A stretch of DNA of 64,000 bases. It comes from Tridacna crocea (Eukaryota > Mollusca > Bivalvia > Cardiida > Cardiidae). The first letter of the stretch is position 1. The number at the start of each line of letters is the position of its first letter. This document shows, in pieces, positions 51,801 to 63,800 of this stretch. The notes below the pieces were generated by a model. That model ran no database searches. It had not been told where the DNA came from and was given only the letters and a program-made list of their open reading frames with translations. Location of the stretch: contig OX031062.1 in the NCBI GenBank assembly GCA_943736015.1, forward strand, positions 51,944,962 to 52,008,961, given 5' to 3'. The position numbers and the translations under genes are program-made.

Positions 51801-54800
51801 TGTACTGGATTTTGATAAATCTCCTCCCACAAAGGGTTAAAAGCATGAAATAAGTAGAATACATATTTGTTTTTTTCGGTGAAAGATTGAAATTTATTTC
51901 ATCTCGTGAACACCATCGGTAATATTTTCAAGAGTAGTGCAGCCAGGAGTGAAAATAGTACCAGTTTGTGTCCATTCAATGAAATAAATTTCAATCTTTC
52001 ACCGAAAAAAATAAATATCCTCTATATCATGTAATCCCATACTTAACAGCGCTTGAAAAGTGATCTTAGAATTTCAATGATATGGGTCTTATTTCCAGAC
52101 TGAAGTGTCCTCAAGGTTCATTTGAGCGCTTTAAGTGTGAAGTCTCCTCAGATACTGTAATGATAAATTCCAGCCTTCACTTCCATCTTGTCTGTAGAGG
52201 TTCACTTTAGACCTACCAAAACTATTTTGTTTGTTTGCTTCTATATGGTGTCTTACTTCCTTAACCCTTTACCACACAATGATAAGCTTTAAGGATTTAA
52301 GAAAGTAGCCTATTGAATACATTGTGGGAAAAGGAGAAAATGCTGATAACCAGCATTTTCTCCTTTTTCAACAATGTTTTCTATTCTAATCAAAGAGTAA
52401 TTCCATCTTTTGAGTAATATTGGAATTGCTGTCTGCAAATGCTTCCAATTTGGTTAAGTTTATAAATCAATTTCGCTTGTGTGGTAAAGAGTTAAAACCC
52501 TTATCCTACTAAATAAGTGAAATAAAACTTTCAAGCCAAGACTTAACCCTTTACCACACAATCCCGATTTTTCACGACCCTGAGAAAGAAATCTTTTGAA
52601 AATATTGTAGAATGGAGAAAATGCTGGTATCCAGTTTTCTGCCCTTCCAAAAACAAGTTTCAAATTTTCAGTCACTTTCATTTTGTAGTCTGCAGATGCT
52701 TTCGATTTGGACCAGACTAAGATTTTTTGGTTCGGTAAAGAGTTAAAGCAGACTAATGTTTTGCTTTTTCAAAGATATTTTGAGGAAAAGACATCTCCTT
52801 ACCAGGCAGTATGCAAATTCTGTGCAGTCTGATCTTGATCTACACTATCAACCAGAGTTCTTCAAGATGCACTCGGCAGCTTAAGGGTTCATATTATTTC
52901 AGTCATATTCAGTCAGGGAAGCCTATACTTTCATGGACTTTCTTTCACAAGTATTTTGCACTAATTTTTTCCAAAGCCACTTGCTGCTTTCCCACATAAT
53001 CAGAAACTAGCACATATTATCTCTTTGACCCTTTCCCAAACGACAAATTTTAGACTCTTCCAAACTCAAAGAGTTGCAGACGACAATTTCCAATTGGATA
53101 AAAATGGAAGAAAGTTCTCCAAATGGGTAGAAAATACTGTGGGAAAAGGAGAAATTGCTAATTACGAGCAATTCCTCCTTTTCCCACAGTGTTTTCAATA
53201 GACTTGTACTGCATACACGTAAAAACAAGGGCTTGTTTGGGAAAGGGTTAAAAAAACAACAAAATATTGGAATAGTCCAAATTGAAAGCATTTGAAGACT
53301 ACTAAACAAATTGGAATCGAAAATTGAAATTTGCTGTGGAAAGTGTAGAAAACATTGTGGAATAAGGGCTTCTTTCTCAGGGTTGTTAAAAGTCGGGATT
53401 GTGAGGTAAAGAGTTAAATGAAAACCTTTATGTTTCTCTGTTTCTCTATGGGTAGCTTTGTTGTAAACAACACAAGGTTTCCAACAAAATGTTTGAATGC
53501 TCTTTCAAGGGTAACAACCTACGCCACAGGAAGTGATATCGGACCTGCGCATTTTCGTAACTTATGTCAGCCATATTGAAAAGTAAGTATGATATGAAGA
53601 TAGAATGAGGCTAGCTTCTGTAGATACAAACGGACTATAAAGACTCTCATGTATTTATCAAAGACATTAGATGAATACATTTAATATTCTGATGTTTTAG
53701 GCAGGAAGCAGATGTCTATATGCACAAACACTTTGACCAAATATCAAAAAGTGATTGGGTTTTAATAGTTGGTCGAAGTCTATTCCATTATTATAAGTAG
53801 TTAACAAAAGCTTTGACAAAAAACAAAGTCCCTCAGCATTGTACACTTTGGAGGTCTAAAGACTTTTTCAGATCATTTAAAGGAATGATTACAAAAAAAA
53901 AAAACAGTCTTACCAAACACGCACACTGACTTTATAACACGGGTCCGACATCACCACCTGTGACGTCACACTGACGTACGTTGTGAGGGATGTCTTTAGG
54001 GAATGGGAATGAAAAATATAATATACATCATCTCTATGTCTTGGATTTTCTGTAACGCTATTAACTTACGAATTGAGATCTGGACTGATTGCAAGATGTG
54101 CATCTCTGACAAGTCTGATCTGGTCCATTTCCTCTATAGTATCTTCTGTAATCCATGTTCTGCTTCCTTCAGTGTCATAGTTACCATATGTATGGTCTGT
54201 GATTTCAAGCGGGGTAACAGCTTGTCCAAAATTATCTATTATTAAGGTCTTATTCTGCGCATCTGTGGTGGCATCCTGTACAAAAATATATTCGACTTGA
54301 CCCATTAACACACAATCCCTACTTATAGAAAGAAGCCTTTAGAAAACATTGTGGGAAAAGGAGAAAATGCTGGTAACCAGGATTTTCTCCTTTTCCCACA
54401 ATGTTTTCTACCCTTCACAAAACAAATTTCAACTTTTCAGTCACTTTCATTTTGTCCTCTGAAAGTACTTTTGATTTGGACAAGCTTAAAATATTTCTTT
54501 TGGTAATGAGTTAACCTTTTATCACATGATTCTGTGTTTTAATGACCTTGATGAAAGAAAGGGCTTTTGAAAACATTGTTGGTAAGAAGAGAAAATGCTG
54601 TTTACCATCACTTTCTTTTTTTTTTCACCACAACGTTTTATACCCATTCCAAAGACCACTTCCATTATTTGAACAACATTAAATTTGTCCTCTGCAAATG
54701 CTTTCAACTTACAGGATTTGAGAGATCTGAGGAAATGAGAAAATGCTTGTAACCAGTGTGTTCTTCTCAAACAATGTTTTCTACTGTGTCAAAAATGCAT

Positions 54801-57800
54801 CCCATAATTTAACTTTTTACCACACAATCCTGACATCCAACGAAATTTTGGACTGGTCAAAATAGAAAGCATCTGCAGACGATGAAATTAATGTGAACCT
54901 AAAATTGAAATTTGATTTGGAAAGGGTAGAAATCATTGTTGGAAATGGAGAAAATGTTGGTAAAGGAGAAAATACTGGTTACCAGCATTTTCTGCTTTTC
55001 CTACAATATTTTCAAAGGCTTTGTTAACTCTTTACCAAACGACAAAATCTTAGACTGGTCCAAATTGAAAGCACTTGCAGACAACAAAATAAAGCTGACT
55101 CAAAAATTGAAACTTGTTTCCAGTAGGGTAGAAAACATTGTGGGAAAAGGAGAAAATGCTGGTAACCAGCATTTTCTCCTTTTCCCTCAATGTTTTCAAA
55201 AGGCTTTTTTTTCAGGGTCGTTAAAAGACGGGATTGTGTGGTAAAGAGTTAAAAGTCAGGATTGTGTGGAAAAGAGCTAACATCCATACCTGGAGATAAA
55301 TGATTCCAGCTCCTCCTATTCCTTTACTCCCGGCTCCACCTTTAGCATTTAAAGTACCAAACCAGTACTCTGTGGACTGATAATACACTGTCAACCTGCC
55401 TCCACCACCGGCCCCTGAGTCGGACCCTCCTGCCCCTCCTGCCACCTCAATATTGCCTGAGCCCTCTAAATTATAAGTGTATATGGTGATGCCACCACCA
55501 CTCCCACCGCCTATAGTACTATGTCCATTGTTTCCATTTGCATGAATGGTGCCCTCTATCATTAGCAGTTGGGAAATGTGAAGTAGTAGTCTTCCTCCAC
55601 CTGTCATATTTGAAAGAGTAAAGACATTGTTGAAATCTTTAACTACCGTATAACGGGTTTTTTTTACGTGCTGCCAATTTTTTTTACTAATTTTTACGCA
55701 TCAAAAAGATTCATAAAAATTTGACGTGTAAATAATTACAGCATAAAACCGTAGTATTTTATCGATATGAAATAAAGGGTTATCAAAATGTAATACCTGT
55801 GCACTAAATACACGCATTGTAAGAATATATTCACTTGTGTTCTGATTACGTGTGATAGGACTTCTCTCAATCAGTCATCTCTATTTGGATATTTTAAACC
55901 CAGCTTCCATGGTCAAACGGAAAACTAACTGATAATTCCAACCCATACTACACATGAATTGAATATTCAGGTTAAAAATGCTTCGACACCACGTAAACGA
56001 GGGACTTTCACGACACTCGACAGGTTGATTATGGCAGTGATGAGATATTGACTCGGCATTGGGCCACTTCAATAATGTCACGAATGGGACTTGTGAAAAG
56101 ACGTGGCTGTACAACTGCAAAACCCAAGGTTAAAAATTTCGATGAGCTAAAGGAGGGCGTTCTATACAGAGTGAAAAAAGTAATGAGAGATGACAATATT
56201 CCTCCTAAGTTAGTAATCAATTATGACCATACAGGTATAGCTGTTAAAACAGTTATTCGCACGTCAAAACAAATACCGCTATCAGCACGCAAAACAAAGA
56301 GTGACACTTTTCTTTTAATCTGTATTTAAAAGAAACAATACAGTTACAATCTTAAATGAAAGAATGGACAATGCACTGGTATTTTTAATGCTGTAATTTT
56401 TTACGCATGTTTAGAATTAGTAAAAAATAAAATCGTAAAAAATTAAATCACATGTTTTTACCTCAAATCCATAAACTTTTACAGCAGTAAAAAAAAAAAG
56501 TTATATGATATTTAACATAAACATAACATAGCAAAACATAACACTTTTCTGAAGTGAAAGCACTTGCAGATAACAATAAAATGTAGCTAAACTGATGAAA
56601 CAATTTGTTCTGAAAGGTTGAAAATATTATGGCAGATGAGAAAATAGAGACAAACTTTTGTAGAAAAATAAAAGTAATGACTATTTTCAACCCAGTTATG
56701 AACAAGAGCATTGCATGTGGGTGCCAAAATTTGACTGTAGTTACTTGATTTTCGGTGGAAATTTGTCAAAACGGGTCATGTCTCAAAATGATATGATGGT
56801 TATGTGCCCTTGTGGTATTGGTTCCTCTTTTTATAGTTAATCACTTGTCCAAGTTTGAAGTCAATATCTTCACTAATTTTTGATATTACAAAACATCAAA
56901 GTTTTTGCGCAACCACAAAGATGACATTTGGGCTTTTACCATACCTTCATGTTTTCTTTGTAAACAGCCATGTTAAAAACACTGATAAATCACAGGACAG
57001 GAAATGGCTTTGGTTTGAACTGTCTCATACATTAGATTATAAAGAGGGGAGCAAAGACTGTCAAATATCCAATGCCTAAGCTCCAGGCAAACAACAAACC
57101 AACCTGATCCATATGTTGTTGTAGCTCCAGCTCCACCACTTCCATAGAGTATTGCTGCATCAGCAAACAAGCCATAAGGTTTTCCAGGCATGCTGTCTAT
57201 AAAAAGGAATTAACCCGTTACCACACAGCAAAATTTCAGACCTATCCAAATTGACAGAATTTGCAGACAACAATTTCAAAGTGGCTCAAATGGTGCATTG
57301 GCTTAAATGTTGCAAAATTGCTTTGAAAGGGTAGAAAACTTTGTGGGAAAAGGAGAAAATGCTGGTATCCAGCATTTTCTCCTTTTCCCACAATGTTTTC
57401 AAAACGCCTCTTCCTTAAAGGTATCAAGTCTTCATTGTTTGGTAAAGAAGTAGGAATTATATATCATTTAATTCTTTATAAAATGACCATGTGTTTCCCC
57501 GACTCTCAAGAATAATTTTGTAAAATGCCTAATGTTGTTTTGAATATTTTTCAGTTATATTACGACTGCCAGTGTATCTATCCGTGCTATCCTGAAATCC
57601 CTTTTCTCAGTATATTGCATGATATTCTCCAAAAGCCAGTATCTCGTTTAACCCTTTACCACACAATGCCAACTTTTGATGCTCCTGGAAAAGAAGCCTT
57701 TTGAAAACATTGTGGGAAAAGAAGAAAATGCTGGTAACCACCATTTTCGCCTTTTTCCACAATGTTTTCTACCTGGTCTAAAGCCTGTACAAAATGAGGA

Positions 57801-60800
57801 ACTGGGCTTGTCATGAAGAGCAAGGATTAACTCTACCAAATGATAAATTTTTAGACTTATTCAAATTGAAAGCATTTACAGACAACCAAACTGAAAATTT
57901 GAAATTTGTTTTGGGAAAGGTAGAAAACACTGTGGAAAAAGTGTTTTCTTTTACTACAATGTTTTCAATAGGCTTCTTTTTCAAGGTTGTTAAAAATCAG
58001 GATTGTGTAGTTAAAAGTTAATTAAACATCATAAAGAAGAGAAGAAAATACTGATGACTTGTATTTTCTCCTTTTTCCACAAAGTTTTCTACTCTTTCGA
58101 AAACCATTTCCATCTGAGACACTTTGATTTTCATCTTTCAATTTGATTTGGCTTGAAATTTGTTGTCTTTTATACAGTTAAGCATCTCTACATATAAAAT
58201 CTATATTAACATTTTTTAAAATATTTCATACTTATTATTCGTTTGATTGTACATATTTCTATGAAAAATAGAATATATTAGTAACGCCTTATCAATTCAC
58301 TTTAATTGAAACAGTATACAGACATTTTGCCTGCATTCAAAATTCTAAATTAAAGCAAAAGTACCAGCGACATCAGAATTTGCTCCGCCTGTACCACCAT
58401 AACTGCCACCTGCGTTATTGACACCCTGACCTTGACCTCCAGTCCAACCCAAACCAGTGGCAGAAATTTCCCCGCCCTTGTCCACTTTCAGGATATCCGT
58501 GTCAAAAAGTATATTCCTACCCTCAACAATACCATCCGACTCTACTGTAATCATGCCAGTGTAGGATCCATAGCGTACCTGGAAGTGTATTGTTGAAAAT
58601 AATTATTTCTTGTTTCAAAAGATGTCTACTATGGACATACAGGGTCCATATTCATCAACAATTCTCAAGAGCATTCTTTGTCTTATTCTCCAGAATTAAA
58701 GTTTCTTGGACATTTTATCTTTTCTTTCTATCTGGATAAAAATTTCAGGAAAACGATTTATCGCAATAGTTTTCTAAAATTATCATAATAAGTTTCACAT
58801 ATCTCGTAGAAGATTAATGCCACCACACTCCACACTATACTTACGTATAACTCATGCTAATTTTGTTCGTAATTACCTCAGTGAAACGGGGCCGTGGAGG
58901 TCTGTACACTCTGATCTTGATTTACACTGTTGCTTAGGTGACTCGAGTTATGCGTAGCAATTTTTAAAAACATACTAAGCCTTACCTGTAGATGCCATGG
59001 GTGGTCAGTATCAGCTGGACTGTGTAAGTTAACAATCCCTCCATGCTTGACAGTTAAGTTGGCAAAGGAGATATCACTGGTGCCAGACACCCCCAAGTCC
59101 AGTACAGCCCCTGCAGATTGTATTAAAGGATAATTTGGGCATATTCATCCCATGGAAATTCATGGCCTCTTTCTTAAGAGATATTACTTACCGAAACCTT
59201 TCTCCTGTCATACACAACCATTACTGTATGTTTGAGGTGTGTATAAATATATTGCTGAGCGTCATTTTAGTCTATACAATCTGCTTCTGTGTCAGCTATT
59301 TCAGTCAAACAATCATTGTTGAATGCAAATAAACTGAACACCAGATAAGCTGTATTTCAAACTAAGGAGATATTATAAGTGGCTAACAGTGATCAGACTG
59401 CTACTCTTCCTCATATGACTAAGTATGGGACTCAAACAAATCAAAAGTTTTGCACACAACTACATTGGGATTTGTCTCAGAAAGGGCAGAAAACATTTTC
59501 AAAACATTCTCTTCCTTACAACAAATGACTGTTTGGTACAGAGTTATTTCAGAAACCTTTGGTTTTGAGTTCTTAACTCTTCACCACGCACACAAAAAAA
59601 ATTGGACTTAACCAAAGTCAAAGCATTTGCAGACAACAAATCAAATGTATCTCATATCATTTTTTCTGTCTTTGTTAGGGTAGAAAACATTATGGGAAAA
59701 GGATAAAATGCTGGTTACCAGCATTTTCTCCTTTTCCTACCATGTTTTCAAAAGTCTTCCTCCTTCCGGGTCATTAAAACTTGGGATTGTGTGGTAAAAG
59801 GTTAAGCTGATAGCTGCTTCTTATAGTTTAAGAATCTATGAACTAGGTATTGAAGATCTGGTTGTATACAAGATGTCTCCTGACTGTCTATGGTCAAACT
59901 TGAACTCTTTACCCAACAAAGGTACATTTTAGACCCGTCTGGTTTGAAAATGCTGGTAAACACAGCATTTTCTCCTTTTTCCTCCATGTTTTCAAAAGTT
60001 GTATTTGCCAGGGTCATTAAAACACCAAATCATTTGCAAGAAGATCAAACCTACCTGTAGACACAATGATATGAGTCCTTGATGCATCTAGAGTGCCCCA
60101 TATTCTTCCAGTAGTAGACCTAAGAAACCCAGCAGTACAAATATCAGCATCTGAGGTCATTCCAAGTCCTGCCTGGTCCAGAGGCTCTCTCAGTTCTACA
60201 GTAGTTTGTGGTAAAGTCCAGAGAGCGCCCTCATATAGATACACTTCATATGTGATGTTGGTCTTTAAATATTCATTTTCCTGAAAAGCAAGTATCATCA
60301 AAGCACTAAAACTGTTACACCCTTAACTCTTTAGCACACAATCCCAACTTTTAACGACTCTGAGAAAGAAAGTTTCTGAAAACATTGTGGGAAAAGAAGA
60401 AAATGCTGGTAACCAGCATTTTCTTCTTTTCCCACGATGTTTTCTACCCTTTCCATGGCAAGTTTCAATTTCCCGATCATTTTTATTTTGTCGTCTGCAA
60501 GTACTTTCAATTTAGGCCCTGCCAAAATGTTGTCATTTGGTAAAGAGTCAAAGCGCCAATATAACCAAACAAACATGCTTAGTTTTGAAATACAACCAGA
60601 ATAATTGCAATGTTATGATGTTTGTAGTCTTCAACAATTCAGGAAAGTGGACATGTGGTGAGGATCAAAGATCAGACTGCATATTTTCTGTGGTCTGATC
60701 TTGATCTACACTTGCTGCAAACACGACCATGGCTGTTAAAGGCATCCTATGGGTTATCACTCATTATGCTCATAAAGAAAAATGTCTACCCCCTCCCAAA

Positions 60801-63800
60801 CATACAAAAACAGCTGGTATATGTGTATAGACTAAAACTGTTCATTTGATTTGTTTACCAGTGTAACTATTGACCCCGCATGTTTTCCTGTTCATATATG
60901 GTACATATAAAGCTTTTTGTATCTGTACAAAAACAGCAAAGGAAAAATTTGTGGAATACAGCACATACTTGCAGCGATTAACGTCTTGCTCTTTTACCAG
61001 CAATGTTCCGGCACTGTTCAATAAAAATAATGTTTTGCTTACAAGTGTAGCTCGTAACAATTTACATATTCAGCAAAGGTTTGATACAAAGCTGTCATAT
61101 ACACTTCCATACCTCTGTCAGCTCAAAAAACTGCCCAGGTCCAATATGCAAATGTCCTGTTTCATCCCCATACATCCTGACAGCCTGTAAACCAGTACCT
61201 GACCCTTCAAGGGCTAGATGGGCTCCACCATACAGCTCAACATATGTGAAGGAAAACGTAAAGTTGTCTGTTTCAGGGTGAAGATATGCAATGGCTCCTG
61301 AAAGAAATTTATGAAAAGAAATTTGAGCCACAGACCAATTAGATGAAAAACTAAAGGAAAAGAGCTGAAAGCAGCACAGAAATATCATAAAACTGAGAGC
61401 TAAGTCTTATTAGTAACTTAATGGAAGTAAACCCCTTACCACACAAGAAAACTGGAAGAATTTGTAGAGGAGAAACAAAAAAATACTCAAATGATCAGAT
61501 TTGTTTCACAAAAATTAGAAACAATGTGGGAAAGGAAGCCAGCATTTGTCTTTTTCCAAGATGTTTTCAAAAGGCTTCTTCCTGAATTCATCACCAAAAC
61601 AACAATATTTTAGGCTAGTCCAAATTGAAAGCATTTGCAGACGACAAATTTATAGTGACTGAAAATTTGAAACTTTCTCTGGGAAGAGTAGAAAACATTG
61701 TGGGAAAAGGAGAAAATGCTGGTTACCAGCATTTTCTCCTTTTCCCACAATGTTTTCTAAAAGCTTCTTTCTCTAAGGGTTGTCAAAAGTAGGAATTGTG
61801 TGGTAATGGGTTAAGGTCATTAAAACTTGGGTTTTGGGTAAAGAGTTAAAACACTCTAACTATACCTGTTCTGGTATAATAAGCATATTCCACTGTGCCA
61901 GCAGCGGAACCTGACGGTTCTGTTACCTGTATAAAAGGAAAAAAATCAATTTAAGGTTTCTCAATCAACTCAGCATTACAAAAATATGAAATATCACACC
62001 TCTGCCGAGATCGACCCATCTTTTGAAAAATAGAGGTTTTTCATGACCCTAAGAGATTGAAGCCTTCTGTAAACATTGTGGGAAAATGAAAAAATGCTGA
62101 TAACCAGCATTTTCTCCTTTTCCCACAATGTTTTCTACCCTGCTGGAAACAACTTTCAGTTTTTGAGTTATGTTTATTTTGTCGTATGCAAGTGCTTTCA
62201 ATTTGGAACAATCTAAAATCCTATCGTTTGGTAATGAGTTAAGCCGGATTAAATTTGCAACCTACAGACATTTTTAGTACTAACAATTTTTTTTTTTTTT
62301 TCATTAGGAAGTCAGCAGATTTTGTTTTCAAATACATCATAATAATTTTATTACAATGTATCTAAAACGATGCTACATGAATAATTTGTTACGAACAAGA
62401 AAGTTTACAATAAATGCACAGCTGAAATACAAACCACCTCTGGCGGGATTCAAACCCATGACGGACAAATATCTTCGTTTTTCAAGGTTCAAGAGACCAA
62501 TACCATACCCACTGAGCCAAAGAGATATCTTCCCAATGCAGTAGTCAGGTATTGTATTTAACTCTTTACCACACGAGAAAATTTTAGACTGGGCCAAATT
62601 GAAAGCATTTGCAGATGACAAAATAAAGGTGACTGAAAAATTGAAATTTGTTCTGGGAAGGGTAGAAAACACTGTGGGAAAAGGAGAAAATGCTGATTAC
62701 CAGCATTTTCTCCTTTTCCCACAGTGTTTTCAAAAGGCTTCTTTCTCAGGGGCATCAAAAGTAGGGATTGTGTGGTAATGGGTTAAATAAGGACAAAGCT
62801 GTGCATGAAGGAGTGGTCTCCCATAACACAATCATGAACTTTATTTCTTTATGGTTAAAAGATACACTCATAATCAATCATAGCTGATGAAAAAAGTCTC
62901 ACACATACAAGCAAAATTACTGTACAAGTACTCACATTTGGGCTCTGACAATTATTATCCACTCTAAGATTGGTGATGGTGGATGTCTGAAAGAATGTAA
63001 GACCTGGACCCCCATCTTCTCCATAGGTTGAGGAACCACCTGAAAGTCGGAATCAAACAAAACCTGTGTCCAACCTCTAGTTACAAACTAACATGGACTT
63101 CTGAAGAACAGTGACCAACTTATAGCTTTCCATTCCTTGGGTGCTCTGGACATATTTGGTATAGACTTTCACTCGTTACAAGAAGACCATCTTTGCAAGC
63201 CAAGGTAATGATCACTATGCTGATCTTATAATAAGACCCAAATAGTGATTGTCAGCTTGGCTTGTGAAGGTGCCAGAAGACAAAAATATAGACTCTACTA
63301 TACTGCAGGCCTCTGAAGATCTATTAGTCTATCACAAAACACTAAAATTGTCCCTGGTCGATCATCAAATACTTATAGCACAATGGTGCATCCCCTGTAT
63401 AACACAGAATATATAAATTCAAATTTTCATTCAGGCCAAAAATGCTTATATGCTGCAGATCAAATGCTTAAATTTGTCTCAGAAAGAGTAGAAAATACAG
63501 AACATATGGTAAAAAAGGTTTGCTACCAAGCGTTTTCACCTTTTTCCCATTATATTTTCAAAAGCTTTATGTATTCCTCAAAGTCACAAAAAAAACTCAG
63601 AGGTTGTTTTGCAAAGGAATTATTCAGCACTTGAAAAGAGCAAGTGAATACCTTTATTTTGTACCAGTCCAGAATGATAGTTTGCAGTCTGTGTGAAAAC
63701 ATGGATGCGACCTCCTGCTCCACCACCTCCGTATGTTGCACTGCCTCCATTACAGTACATTTTTCCTGTCAGGCTGAAGTCTTTGTCACTATGAAGATAA

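Noticed and set aside
53959-53978. CRE-like TGACGTCA as a promoter
   Set aside because: A single palindromic match in the middle of an intron, with no TATA, CpG island or start exon beside it.
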